Position numbers and translations under genes: made by a program. Shown one piece after another: positions 1-9,581 of a DNA stretch of 64,000 nt. Under the pieces are notes generated by a model. The model had not been told where the DNA came from. It worked only from the letters and a program-made list of their open reading frames with translations, and made no database searches. Within the stretch, counting starts at the first letter, position 1; each line of letters begins with the position of its first letter. This DNA is from CAZMVU01 sp964569295 (GTDB lineage Bacteria; Hydrogenedentota; Hydrogenedentia; Hydrogenedentales; JAGMZX01): assembly GCA_964569295.1 (NCBI GenBank), contig CAZMVU010000002.1:1-64000 (forward strand). The letters run 5' to 3'.

Positions 1-8
1 GTCTATTT

Positions 9-16
9 CCTCCTCC
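9..16 (-). promoter_or_regulatory. Shine-Dalgarno of a gene starting just outside the window
   Basis: Read on the minus strand, the left edge carries GGAGGAGG about eight bases before position 1. This is where a ribosome binding site would sit for a gene transcribed leftward with its start codon just beyond the window. Positions 1-533 would then be a divergent intergenic region. Nothing else convincing is visible in that stretch. Confidence 0.35.
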
Positions 17-533
17 GATCCAAACATCTTTGCCGGCCAGGAGATGAAAGTTTCAGGGACAGATCCCATTACGTTAGTGCCTTAAAGATCGTAAAGCGCA
101 ATCAAAGACAAGAAGATTTCGGAGGTCATCGGCAACCTGTTACAACAGAATGCTTTATAGAGTGTGAAAACTGCGGAGTTTTTTCTGCCCTTCTGGGTTG
201 TGGGCGCAGCCCACGTTAGAAAACATGATAAAGCCGGAAAAACTTCCGAGGCACTACCGCTATGTCACCGGGGACGGCGGTGGAGGCGGGACATGAGCGA
301 GGAGGTCTTGCGCACCTTTGCATTGGACAACGGGGCAATGGATATATGAGGCAGGCGCCATAGTGAGTTTAGGGCAGTCCAGGGTAACCGCTGAAAGCGC
401 TTGTATCGGCTGGGCCCCTTTAATGGCACCCGATTGCGTTTCTTGGCACACCTTGACGTGCGGCAGTCCAGCCGTTTACCGTTGCGGAGTCTTTCAAAGC
501 AATTCTTGCACACCGACATCAGGAGGGAATCCC

Positions 534-2969
534 GTGCGTTATCACCCGACACTGATTTTGACGCTCTGTCTTACGTTGGCCGCCGCCTTTGCCGTGGCGG
601 ACGAACCGCCCGCCATAGCAGGCGAGTTTCCGCAGGAAGTTGCCGAAACCTACACCACGGCGGACGGCCTGCCCGCGAACGCAGTCCACAGCCTTGCTGT
701 CACGGAAGGCGGTGGTGTCGCCGCCGGTACTGCCAAGGGGGTTGCGCAGCGCGCGGGAAATGCCTGGGAACCAGCCGCCGGTTATCCCGAAGGGCCGGCC
801 TCGCTTGTAGAAAGCATCGAGGGCGTTTTGTGTGCCGTGTCGAATGGACAGTTGCATGCGCGTCCTGAGGGCGAAGTCATTTCGGTGGTATTGCCCGAAG
901 GCGCGGTGCGCGCCGTGTTGCCGCTCGAGGGGCGCACGTATTCTTACGTGGCCACGGACCAGGGCCTCTTCAAGCTGTCGCATCCGGGAGATCCCAATGA
1001 AAGCGATCCCGCGCCGCTGAATGAACTACTCGGGGAAGATAGGGGCGTGAACGCCGTGGCCGAGAGCGGAGACCTCGCGCAGACCGAGGGCAAGAAGGAC
1101 GAAGCCGGCGTGGCCTGGACGGCCAAGAGTGCCATGCCGCATGTGGTTGTGGCGGCGACGGATGGCGGCCTTTTCCGGGAAAGCACGGTGAACAAGTGGG
1201 AGCGCATGCCCGTGCGTGACGAATACGGCCTGCCCTGGGGGCATGGCCCCATCGCGGCGGCGGCCTTCGACCACGACGGCAACCTGTGGATCGCTGCGCA
1301 GGCGGGCGTGGCACGGCACAGCGAGGAAGACGGTTGGGCCTTCTACCGCGGCGAGGACGGCCTGCCTTTCAACCAGTTCACCGGCATGGCCGTGGCGCCC
1401 AACAATGACATCTGGTTCGGTACGGAGATTGGTGCTATTCGCTGGCGAGAGGGGGTGGGGTTCGACTATCGCCAGGGGCCACGCTACATGCCGGACGACC
1501 ATGTAAACGACATCGCCGTGGATGGCGAGGGCACCGTATGGTTTGCGACGGCGCAAGGCCTTGGTTGCCTGCGGTATGAGCCCATGACTTTGGCGCAGAA
1601 GGCCGCCTTTTACGAGCAACAGGTCGAGGACTACATCAAACGCACGCCCTTCGGTTACACCTCCGAGGTGCGGCTTGCCGAGGCCGGCAACCTCGACAGC
1701 GAAATTCACAAGAGTGACAGCGACAACGATGGGCTGTGGACGGGGATGTGGGGTGCAAGCCAGTGCTATGCATACGCCGTGACCCGGAAACCCGGCCACA
1801 AAGAGCGCGCCACGGAGGCCTTCGAAGCGCTGCGCTTCCTGCAAACAGTCACCCAGGATGCCGAGCACAGTCCGCCCGAGGGCTATGTGGCCCGCACGGT
1901 GCTGCCCATCGATCACCCCGATCCGAACACCGGGCGCGTCGAGCACGACATCAAGAAAAGGGAAACCGGCGACAGCCTCTGGAAGGTCTACGAGCCGCGC
2001 TGGCCCAAGAGCGCCGATGGCGACTGGTACTTCAAAACCGACACCAGCTCCGACGAACTCGATGGCCACTACTTCTTCTACCCGCTGTATTACGATCTCG
2101 TCGCCGAGACCCCCGAGGAGAAGGACCGCGTCGTCGAGGTAGTGCGCCGCCTCACGGACCACCTCATGGAACACGGCTGGTACCTGGTCGACCACGACGG
2201 TACGCCCACCCGCTGGTCGGTCTATGCGCCGGAAGCCCTCAACCACGACCCCAACTGGTATGTCGAGCGCGGGTTGAAGTCGCTCAGCATCCTCTCCTAC
2301 CTCGCTGTGGCTCACCACATGACCGGGGATGAGAAATACGCCGAGGCCATTCGCATGCTCGATGACGAATACGGCTACGCGCAAAACGCCATGGTCTCAA
2401 AGGTCCAGTTCGGCGTCGGCTCGGGCAACCAGTCCGACGACGAAATGGCCATCATGTGCTACTACAACTTCATGAAGTACGCCCCCGACGAAGCCATGCG
2501 CAAGCGGCTGCGCTACTCGTTCTACAAATACTGGACCATCGTCCAGCCGGAGAAGAATCCCTTCTTCCATTTCGCCTACGCGGTGCACGGCCGCGGCCAG
2601 TCTGTCACCAACCCTTGGGGCACGCATCCCATTGATCCGTGGGACGGCTGGCTCGCGGATAGCATGGACACGCTCGAGAACTTTCCGCTCGATCGGCTGA
2701 ACTGGCCCCTGCGCAACAGCCACCGGATCGACATCGTGCCCCTGCGGCGGCAGCAGGCCGTGGACCCCTACGACCCCATGAGCACGGGCCGGGGCCACCT
2801 CGTCGACGGCAAGGTGCTCGATATCGAGAACCGGCACTTCAACCACTGGAATACCGACCCGTGGCGGCTCGACTACGGCGGGGATGGCCGCACGCTGGCA
2901 AGTGGCACGGTGTTCACATTGCCGTATTGGATGGGCCGTTACCACGGCCTTATCCGGGAAGGCGAATAA
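534..2969 (+). CDS. Secreted beta-propeller plus helical-toroid protein
   Basis: The protein has 811 aa. I chose the GTG at 534 because AGGAGG lies at 521-526 and the N-terminus is then a clean signal peptide, with a likely cut after AVA at residue 22. The open frame runs further upstream, but that part looks non-coding. Residues ~35-345 carry repeats of the two-component-regulator-propeller type: YTTADGLP at 40-47, then DGNLWIAAQAG and EGTVWFATAQG. Residues ~358-811 are rich in Tyr, Trp and His and look like an alpha/alpha-toroid of the kind seen in glycan-active enzymes. No catalytic residue can be assigned. A periplasmic or surface glycan-binding or processing role is inference. It is a single gene. 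Confidence 0.7.
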   Translation: MRYHPTLILTLCLTLAAAFAVADEPPAIAGEFPQEVAETYTTADGLPANAVHSLAVTEGGGVAAGTAKGVAQRAGNAWEPAAGYPEGPASLVESIEGVLCAVSNGQLHARPEGEVISVVLPEGAVRAVLPLEGRTYSYVATDQGLFKLSHPGDPNESDPAPLNELLGEDRGVNAVAESGDLAQTEGKKDEAGVAWTAKSAMPHVVVAATDGGLFRESTVNKWERMPVRDEYGLPWGHGPIAAAAFDHDGNLWIAAQAGVARHSEEDGWAFYRGEDGLPFNQFTGMAVAPNNDIWFGTEIGAIRWREGVGFDYRQGPRYMPDDHVNDIAVDGEGTVWFATAQGLGCLRYEPMTLAQKAAFYEQQVEDYIKRTPFGYTSEVRLAEAGNLDSEIHKSDSDNDGLWTGMWGASQCYAYAVTRKPGHKERATEAFEALRFLQTVTQDAEHSPPEGYVARTVLPIDHPDPNTGRVEHDIKKRETGDSLWKVYEPRWPKSADGDWYFKTDTSSDELDGHYFFYPLYYDLVAETPEEKDRVVEVVRRLTDHLMEHGWYLVDHDGTPTRWSVYAPEALNHDPNWYVERGLKSLSILSYLAVAHHMTGDEKYAEAIRMLDDEYGYAQNAMVSKVQFGVGSGNQSDDEMAIMCYYNFMKYAPDEAMRKRLRYSFYKYWTIVQPEKNPFFHFAYAVHGRGQSVTNPWGTHPIDPWDGWLADSMDTLENFPLDRLNWPLRNSHRIDIVPLRRQQAVDPYDPMSTGRGHLVDGKVLDIENRHFNHWNTDPWRLDYGGDGRTLASGTVFTLPYWMGRYHGLIREGE

Positions 2970-2996
2970 GCGTATGCCACATAGCACGCAGTCCGC

Positions 2997-3025
2997 TTGC
3001 GCGAATCAATAAAATGTTGTATATT
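2997..3025 (+). promoter_or_regulatory. Possible sigma70-type promoter of the GAF protein
   Basis: TTGCGC (2997-3002), a 17-base spacer and TATATT (3020-3025) sit just upstream of the GGAGGAG ribosome site and the ATG at 3056. The -10 matches five of six consensus bases; the -35 keeps only TTG plus partial similarity. It would give a leader of about 24 bases. Confidence 0.4.
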
Positions 3026-3055
3026 GCCATGTGGTTTCAAGGAGGAGTGCGCCCC

Positions 3056-3748
3056 ATGAGCATTTATCACCCGATTGCGCCCCCGAACGACCTGAAGATA
3101 CCCAAGGAAGTGCTTACACAGTGGCAGGGTATCGTCGAGGCCATGGCGCAGGTGCTGGCGGTGCCCACCGCCCTCATTACCCGGGTCGCGGCACCGGAGA
3201 TTGAGGTATTGCGCGCCAGTGAGACGGCGGAAAATCCCTACGCGGCGGGACAGCGCGTGAACTTGCTCAACCACTACTGCGAAGCGGTGGTGAAGGAGCA
3301 AGCGCCGGTAATCGTGCCCGATGCGCGCACGAGCGATCGTTGGAACAATGCGCCCGAGCTTGCCCACGGCATGGTGGCCTATCTGGGATTTCCCATCCGT
3401 TGGCCCTCGGGCGCTGTCTTCGGCACACTATGCGCCCAGGACAACAAAGCGAACGCGTACAGCGGCGCGCACCAGGCTGTGCTACAGCAGTTCACAAGCC
3501 TTGTCGAGACGCACCTGGCATTGCTCATCAAGCAGCGGGAACTGACGCAACAGCGCGACGCCTTGCGGCGGCAAGTCGAGGAAAACCGGCAATTACGTGG
3601 CATCATCCCCATTTGCGCGCGCTGCAAGAAAGTGCGTGATGATCAGGACTACTGGATCCAGGTCGAGGATTACATTCGCAAGCACTCCGAGGCCAACTTC
3701 TCCCATGGCTACTGTCCCGAGTGCGAGGCCACCGTTCTTGCGCAGTAG
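3056..3748 (+). CDS. GAF-domain protein with C-terminal four-Cys motif
   Basis: The protein has 230 aa. The ATG at 3056 follows GGAGGAG at 3041-3047. Residues ~20-165 look like a GAF sensor domain (RVNLLNHYCEAVV, DARTSDRW, YLGFPI, FGTLCAQD). A short coiled segment (~165-183) follows. The tail has Cys187 and Cys190 in ICARCKKVRDD, and Cys220 and Cys223 in YCPEC. This tail recurs at the ends of many bacterial PAS, GAF and receiver proteins and may bind zinc; its role is not established. There is no transmembrane segment, so the protein is probably cytosolic. It sits 77 bases before a hybrid histidine kinase on the same strand, so a shared signalling function is likely but inferred. Confidence 0.75.
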   Translation: MSIYHPIAPPNDLKIPKEVLTQWQGIVEAMAQVLAVPTALITRVAAPEIEVLRASETAENPYAAGQRVNLLNHYCEAVVKEQAPVIVPDARTSDRWNNAPELAHGMVAYLGFPIRWPSGAVFGTLCAQDNKANAYSGAHQAVLQQFTSLVETHLALLIKQRELTQQRDALRRQVEENRQLRGIIPICARCKKVRDDQDYWIQVEDYIRKHSEANFSHGYCPECEATVLAQ

Positions 3749-3825
3749 GCTATGGGGCGAGCGCACTCCGCTGCCCGTGCCGCCGCCAAGCAGGCGGTGA
3801 CGTGAACGCATGTGCTGGAGGGTGC

Positions 3826-6543
3826 ATGAATCAACCGAATGATCTCTTTCTGCTTTTGCTCAACCTTTCGCAGATGCGCTGCGAGCAGCAAATCCGGGCG
3901 TTGTTTCTGGAAAGTATCGGCAGCCTGTTTGTCCCCCGGACTTTCCAATATGCCGACAAGGAGCCGGATGGAACAGCGTACTGCTTTCCCATCGCTACCT
4001 GGAATGCAGCGTACGGGTACATCGTGTTGACTGACACGGCGGCGCTGTCCAACGAAGAAAAGACTTTGCTCCACAACGCAACCCAGATGCTCGCGGTTGT
4101 GTTGGAACGCCTGGCCCTCGAGAAAAAAATGGAACAAGAGCGCGCGTCTATCGAAGACCTGGCGGATGAACGGCTGCGGGACTTGGAAGCTACCGTGGAC
4201 CAATTGCGGGAATCCCGGAATGCATACATCAACTTGATCGAAGATCTGACCCGGGAAAACACCCAGCGGAAGAAGGCCGAGGAAGCGCTGCGTGAGAGCG
4301 AGGAAAAATATCGCGGCCTCGTCGAGAACACGCAGGAAATCCTCTACATCCTGGATGAGAACGCCAGAATCACCTATGTCTCGCCCAATATCGAGCTGTT
4401 GGGCGGCTATACCCAAGCCGATATGATGGCGCGCTCTTTTGTCGAATTTGTTCACCCGGCCGACCTGGACGGTCGTATTGAACAGTTCAAAAAGGTGATG
4501 GCGGGGATTATCGAACCTTCCGAGTACCGCTACATGACCAGAGATGGACGCTACGTGTGGGTGCAGACCAACGCCCGGCCCATAATCAAGGACGGACGTC
4601 CGGCCGGGGTGCAGGGGGTGTTGACCGACATCACCGAGCGGAAAAAGGCCGAGGACGCACTGCGCGAGAGCGAAGCACGCTTCCGATCGATCACTGAAAA
4701 TGCGTTCGATTTGATCGCTATTCTTGATCTGGAAGGGTGTTACATATATTGCAATAATCGATATACCGATATCTTGGGATATACCCCGCAGGAGCTTATC
4801 GGACGCAACTGTTTCGAATTCGTGCATCCGGACGACAGGGACCGCACAGAAAAAACATTCTATGACGCTTTAGCAGAGGGAGCACAAAGCAAGCAGTTGG
4901 AAACGCGCACGGTTTGCCGTGATGGCACGTATAAGCGGATTGAGAATCGGGCGAAGTTGTTAATGGATGACATGGGGAACCCGGTCCATGTTTACTTGAA
5001 CGCTCAGGACGTCACGGAGCGCAAGCAGGCGGAGGCCGAGCGCGAGCGGCTTGCCATGGCCATCGAGCAGGCGAGCGAGACGATTGTTATCACCGATACC
5101 CAGCCTGCCATCCAGTATGTGAACCCCGCCTTCACCACGGTTACGGGGTACGCGCGCGAGGAGGTCATCGGGAAGAACCCGCGCATTCTGAACAGCGGTG
5201 AACAGGACGAAGCGTTTTATCGCACTATGTGGGACACGCTGACGCGCGGGGCGACATGGCGCGGGCGATTCGTCAACAAGAAAAAGGATGGCACGCAATA
5301 CACCGTGGAGTCCGTAATTTCGCCGATTCAGGATGATTCGGGACAGATCGTGAACTATGTGGCAGTGAAGCGCGATATCACAGAGGAAATCCGGCTGGAA
5401 GCGCAGCTTCGCCAGTCCCAGAAGATGGAATCTGTCGGGCGGCTGGCGGGTGGCGTAGCCCATGATTTCAACAACATGCTGGGCGCTATCCTGGGTTACA
5501 CCGAGATGGCGATCGAAAAGACGCCTGTGACCGCCCCACTCCGGGGCGACCTCGAGGAAGTCCGCAAGGCGGCCGAGCGTTCCGCCAGTCTCACGCGGCA
5601 ATTGCTGGCGTTTGCGCGCAAACAGACCATCGCCCCGAGGACGCTCGACCTGAACGAGACTATCGCGGGGCTCCTCAAGATGCTGCGCCGGTTAATCGGG
5701 GAAGATATCCAACTCGCCTGGCATCCGGGCGTGCACCTGTGGCCGGTCAAAATGGATCCCGGCCAGATCGACCAGATTCTTGCCAACCTGTGCGTTAACG
5801 CGCGAGACGCCATTGCGGGGGTGGGCACGATAACCATCGAGACGGAAAACAAGATCTTCGATGAAGAGTACTGCGTCCATCACATGGGCTTTACGCCGGG
5901 GGCTTATGTGTTACTGATGGTGAGCGACAACGGCCACGGCATAGACAAGGAAACGCAGGACAAATTGTTCGAGCCTTTCTTTACAACCAAGGAGATAGGG
6001 AAGGGGACCGGCCTGGGCCTGGCTACCACCTATGGTGTGGTCAAACAAAACAACGGCTTTATCAATGTGTACAGTGAGCTGGGCCAGGGAACAACCTTCA
6101 AGGTCTATCTGCCCCGGCACCACACGCCCGTGGAAACAATCCCGCAGCAAGGTCCGGCACAAGCCGCGCCGGATGGCAACGAGACCATCTTGTTGGTGGA
6201 AGATGAGCTGGCGATTTTGCGAATGGTTACCACGATTCTGGAAAGACATGGCTATAACGTACTGGCGGCAAGCACGCCCGGGGAGGCCATTCGTTTGGCC
6301 CGGCAACATGCCGGTGCAATTCACCTGCTCATCACCGACGTGGTTATGCCGGAAATGAACGGCCGGGACCTGGCCAAAAACCTTGTATCCCTTTGCCCCG
6401 AGATGAAACGCATGTTCATGTCGGGTTATACGGCCAATGCCGGCGCCCATCACGGCGTGCTTGACGCGGGCGGCCACTTCATCCAGAAGCCATTTTCGGT
6501 AAAAGACTTGGCGTCAAAAGTACGGCACGTACTGGATGAGTGA
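3826..6543 (+). CDS. Hybrid sensor histidine kinase (GAF-like, three PAS, HisKA, HATPase, REC)
   Basis: The protein has 905 aa; the ATG at 3826 has GGAGGG just before it. The order is a divergent GAF-like region (~5-110), a coiled coil (~110-160), PAS domains near 162, 284 and 408, a HisKA domain with phospho-acceptor His546 in [11 protein letters not shown], an HATPase with [16 protein letters not shown] and [13 protein letters not shown], and a receiver starting at ~786 with Asp838 in [12 protein letters not shown]. The final KPF motif of the receiver is present. There is no membrane segment, so it should sense cytosolic or diffusible signals. No DNA-binding response regulator lies nearby, so the output is unknown. 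A promoter of its own is not obvious, and it may be read from the upstream GAF gene. Confidence 0.9.
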   Translation: MNQPNDLFLLLLNLSQMRCEQQIRALFLESIGSLFVPRTFQYADKEPDGTAYCFPIATWNAAYGYIVLTDTAALSNEEKTLLHNATQMLAVVLERLALEKKMEQERASIEDLADERLRDLEATVDQLRESRNAYINLIEDLTRENTQRKKAEEALRESEEKYRGLVENTQEILYILDENARITYVSPNIELLGGYTQADMMARSFVEFVHPADLDGRIEQFKKVMAGIIEPSEYRYMTRDGRYVWVQTNARPIIKDGRPAGVQGVLTDITERKKAEDALRESEARFRSITENAFDLIAILDLEGCYIYCNNRYTDILGYTPQELIGRNCFEFVHPDDRDRTEKTFYDALAEGAQSKQLETRTVCRDGTYKRIENRAKLLMDDMGNPVHVYLNAQDVTERKQAEAERERLAMAIEQASETIVITDTQPAIQYVNPAFTTVTGYAREEVIGKNPRILNSGEQDEAFYRTMWDTLTRGATWRGRFVNKKKDGTQYTVESVISPIQDDSGQIVNYVAVKRDITEEIRLEAQLRQSQKMESVGRLAGGVAHDFNNMLGAILGYTEMAIEKTPVTAPLRGDLEEVRKAAERSASLTRQLLAFARKQTIAPRTLDLNETIAGLLKMLRRLIGEDIQLAWHPGVHLWPVKMDPGQIDQILANLCVNARDAIAGVGTITIETENKIFDEEYCVHHMGFTPGAYVLLMVSDNGHGIDKETQDKLFEPFFTTKEIGKGTGLGLATTYGVVKQNNGFINVYSELGQGTTFKVYLPRHHTPVETIPQQGPAQAAPDGNETILLVEDELAILRMVTTILERHGYNVLAASTPGEAIRLARQHAGAIHLLITDVVMPEMNGRDLAKNLVSLCPEMKRMFMSGYTANAGAHHGVLDAGGHFIQKPFSVKDLASKVRHVLDE

Positions 6544-6684
6544 CACGTAAAGGGTTGGCACGCGCGTTTTTGCGATGAAGTCGGCTACTGTAGCCCAACC
6601 GCGCGGCATCGGCGAGTCGCCGGGATACCGGGTACGTCCGCGTGGTCATCGGGGTAGCGCACATTGCCTTACCCAAGCAGAATA

Positions 6685-6713
6685 CAGGGCGCCTTCATCT
6701 TGAAGACGCCCTG
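6685..6713. terminator. Hairpin between convergent genes
   Basis: CAGGGCG, a one-base mismatch, CTTCA, loop TCT, TGAAG and CGCCCTG form a strong hairpin between the end of the histidine kinase (6543) and the end of the pseudopilin gene (6772). Neither side has a good T tract, so it is a plausible bidirectional terminator but not a textbook one. Confidence 0.5.
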
Positions 6714-6771
6714 CCTTTCGTGCGTGATTATGGTATGGGGCCGTCTTTCGACTATGCCCAGTGAGGCTCGA

Positions 6772-7761
6772 TCATCGGATGGAGGCGCCGATCGGACGTG
6801 CAACAAGCGCGTTCACAGGGCCTTTTGCCTGTTCCTGGTAACGCAGGAAGTCCACATGGCCATCCAGGTACAGCACGTTCGACCCGCCCGGAACGTGGTT
6901 GAAGTCTTCCGGCCTGGTGCTCACGATATCGAGCATGATGGGCACGGTCGACTGTCCCTGTGCTGTCCGCGCAGCATTGTTGATGTCGGTAATCAGGAAA
7001 CGCTCGATACCCTCCCGGAGCCGGTAGATGGTGTCGCTCCCGCCATTGCCGAGCCCGCCATCGGGAAAGCCGAGGATCGCGCTTGGCTCGCCAGAAACAT
7101 TCAGATCCTCGTCGATCACGTTGTTGTCGTTGTTGTTCAGCTCAATTTCCTGCCACTTGACCTGCCACGCGGCCACCTGTGCGGAGATTAGGCCATCGCC
7201 CATACCAAGGCTGCTGCCGTTGGCCGTCGGGTCGTCGGGATCGGTCCGCTCCAATACATGGCCGAAGTAGAGATAACTGTCCTGGCCTGCCTCGGCGCCC
7301 TTGTCGTCCGTGCCTTCACAGACGAGATGGAAGTAAAGATCCCCGTTGGGGGTGGTCCAGTCCTCGGGCGACAGCGTGGCGTCCGACGGACAAATCATCA
7401 CATTGGGATCGGTGAGGTACTCCGGATAGATGGTGCCGAGATTGGGCATCACCTCGGCGACGGTTCCGAAGGAACTCGGGGAGGCCGTGCCCGGTTGTGC
7501 GGTGTTGTTTTCGAACGCATCGCAGTCATACTTCGGTGCATTGAGCTCGACCCACATGGGCGGGAAGCGTTCGCCCGGATCCTCGTTGGCGTACATCTTG
7601 AAGATAATGCCCAACTGCTTCAGGTTGTTCTGGCAGCTCGCGCGCCGCGCCGATTCCCGGGCACGGGCCAGCGCCGGCAGCAGAATAGCCGCCAGGATGC
7701 CGATGATGGCGATGACCACAAGCAACTCGATGAGCGTAAAGCCATGCCTATTCTCTCTCAT
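6772..7761 (-). CDS. Type II secretion-like pseudopilin (PulG/DUF1559 type)
   Basis: The protein has 329 aa; the ATG at 7761 follows AAGAGGAG. It begins with a short basic leader and the prepilin cleavage site [19 protein letters not shown], then a hydrophobic helix, which is the classic N-methylation and assembly region. The C-terminus has [18 protein letters not shown], which resembles the prepilin-associated H-x9-DG motif of Planctomycetes and related phyla, but here ten residues separate His and Asp-Gly. The proteins are thought to form pseudopili or surface fibres; the exact role is unknown. It stands alone, with no secretion machinery genes beside it, as is usual for the many scattered copies in such genomes. 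Confidence 0.88.
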   Translation of the reverse strand: MRENRHGFTLIELLVVIAIIGILAAILLPALARARESARRASCQNNLKQLGIIFKMYANEDPGERFPPMWVELNAPKYDCDAFENNTAQPGTASPSSFGTVAEVMPNLGTIYPEYLTDPNVMICPSDATLSPEDWTTPNGDLYFHLVCEGTDDKGAEAGQDSYLYFGHVLERTDPDDPTANGSSLGMGDGLISAQVAAWQVKWQEIELNNNDNNVIDEDLNVSGEPSAILGFPDGGLGNGGSDTIYRLREGIERFLITDINNAARTAQGQSTVPIMLDIVSTRPEDFNHVPGGSNVLYLDGHVDFLRYQEQAKGPVNALVARPIGASIR

Positions 7762-7945
7762 ACCGCGACTCCTCTTGGAAAGTAAAAACGTTAACAGGAC
7801 AGAAACACTGCAGAAACACTTCCAACAACTACCGACGACCTCCTTTTCTTCGGCGTTGAGCGCCCCATTGCCGATCCGCTCTATGGCATCCCAGTCCCCG
7901 AAAACGTTTTTGCGCTGATAGGGCCTTACCACGCAACGTATGCAT

Positions 7946-7974
7946 GTTATACACGAAAACGGTTAATTTGTAAA
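7946..7974 (-). promoter_or_regulatory. Promoter-like sites upstream of the pseudopilin
   Basis: On the minus strand TTTACA (7974-7969), a 17-base spacer and TATAAC (7951-7946) form a good sigma70-like pair. It would start RNA near 7939 and leave a leader of about 180 bases before the ATG at 7761. The stretch 7762-8322 holds no other gene that I can support. Confidence 0.45.
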
Positions 7975-8322
7975 GAACATTGTCCCGCAATTCGTATTTA
8001 ACGTGGTATGCGCTGCTCAGGTGGCGAAACCTTAGAAGGATGACGGCGGTCCAGCACGCAGTTCTTGTGTTTACCCACAAGTACCGCGGTACAGGGCTGT
8101 ACAGGCGGCGGCCGCCTGAGCCGCGTCTAAGAATCCGTACGCCGCAATTGCCAGGCAAATGCCGTAACTCGTGGACTCCGGCGGCCTTATAGTCCCGTGA
8201 TTGCATGTGCCGGATGATTTGCAGGGAATGAGAAGAAAGTCAGTTGGGTTGTTGCGTGGAACATGCTACAAGCCCGTGCGTTACGCTGTCGCGAATACGG
8301 GGTGTGGAGGAAAGGAACCGCC

Positions 8323-9468
8323 ATGGTGACCGTCGAACCGCTGGGCAGCCGTGAACTCGGGGTGATCGACCTGCACGCGCACCCGATGCTTAAAACCTAT
8401 CTCTTCCAGCGCAAGTTCTGGAAGGAGCACACGGCGCCCAAGGCGTGGTTTCCGCTGTGCATGCGCACCGATCTGGATGCCCTGATCGATGGCGGCGTGA
8501 CGTCCCTGCTCATGGCGACCTATGTTATCGAGCGTGGTTTTCGGGAACTTTTCCCCGCCTTGCGGGCGCTGCAATATGTTTTTCCGCCCCTGCGCCGCAT
8601 GATGGACGCCGAGCCGGATACCATGACCTTCGCCTGCATGGATCTCTTCGAGCAACAGGTCGCGGAAGCCAAGGTGCGCCGGGGCGATGTGCTCGATATC
8701 GCTTATTCGTACAGCCAGATGCGCGAGATTATGGCGTCTGGCAAGCTGGCCATGGTGCATGCCGTTGAGGGGGGGCATTCACTCAATGGCAAGATCGAGA
8801 ATGTCGACAAGCTGTTCGACCGTGGCGCGGCCTACCTCACCATCGCGCACCTCTATCCGAACGAGGCGGCACATTGCGTGCAGGGCTTCCCCCCGATGCT
8901 CTTGCTGCGCGCCGCTGGCCTGCGTAAGAGCGGCTTCGACGAATCTCTCGGATTCACGGATTTTGGCCTCGCGGTGGCCGAGCGCATGTTCGAGCTCGGC
9001 ATGATTGTCGACCTTACCCATGCCACTCCCGCTGGCCGCCGGCAGATGTATGCGTTGCAGCAGGGTTCGGCGCATAAGCGGCCGCTGGTGTTTACCCATG
9101 TAGGCGTGTACGAATATGCGCCGTATTCCATGAACCCGACCCCCGAGGATATCCGTGCAATCGCCGGCACGGGGGGCGTGATAGGCTTTATCTTCATGGA
9201 TTACTGGATCGAGAATCCGCCTGCCAAGTACGCCGAAGAAGTGCTGCTCAAGACCATTGACCACCTGATTCAGCATGGAGGCGAGGACGTAGTCGCCTTT
9301 GGTTCGGACTTCGATGGCTTCACCGGTCCCCCGAAGGATTTTAGCTCACCGCGCGACTTCAACCGCGTGCGCGAGGTCTTGCTGCGGAAATACACGGAAA
9401 CCCAGGTTGCGAAGTTCCTGAACGGCAATGCCGACCGCGTGCTCCGGGAAGGCTGGCGAAAAGAATAG
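8323..9468 (+). CDS. Membrane-dipeptidase-like zinc amidohydrolase (M19)
   Basis: The protein has 381 aa. The ATG at 8323 has GGAGG and AAAGGAA upstream; the open frame extends 20 codons further without a better start. It fits the renal/membrane dipeptidase fold: IDLHAHPM near residue 18 (H-x-H where many members have H-x-D), HAVEGGHSL for the bridging Glu, VDLTHAT and VFTHVGV for later metal ligands, and the closing signature FGSDFDGF. Family members hydrolyse dipeptides at a binuclear zinc centre. There is no signal peptide, so a cytosolic enzyme is likely. The substrate is unknown. It is flanked by a long gap and by recQ on the other strand. Confidence 0.85.
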   Translation: MVTVEPLGSRELGVIDLHAHPMLKTYLFQRKFWKEHTAPKAWFPLCMRTDLDALIDGGVTSLLMATYVIERGFRELFPALRALQYVFPPLRRMMDAEPDTMTFACMDLFEQQVAEAKVRRGDVLDIAYSYSQMREIMASGKLAMVHAVEGGHSLNGKIENVDKLFDRGAAYLTIAHLYPNEAAHCVQGFPPMLLLRAAGLRKSGFDESLGFTDFGLAVAERMFELGMIVDLTHATPAGRRQMYALQQGSAHKRPLVFTHVGVYEYAPYSMNPTPEDIRAIAGTGGVIGFIFMDYWIENPPAKYAEEVLLKTIDHLIQHGGEDVVAFGSDFDGFTGPPKDFSSPRDFNRVREVLLRKYTETQVAKFLNGNADRVLREGWRKE

Positions 9469-9581
9469 GCGGTTCGCGTGCCGGTGGCTTTGGTGGGGGC
9501 GGCTTTGGTGCCGGGCGTGGTCCGCGCGGCGAGTGGGGTAGCTGGACTACAGGCCAGAGAGCCGTCGAAGAAGGCACAGGG

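Noticed and set aside
1026..2384. Minus-strand frame of 452 codons
   Set aside because: It is the shadow of the propeller protein gene; it has no motifs and no ribosome site.
8100..8125. GC-rich palindrome-like stretch around GGCGGCCGCC
   Set aside because: It is short and of low information; it fits chance in GC-rich DNA.
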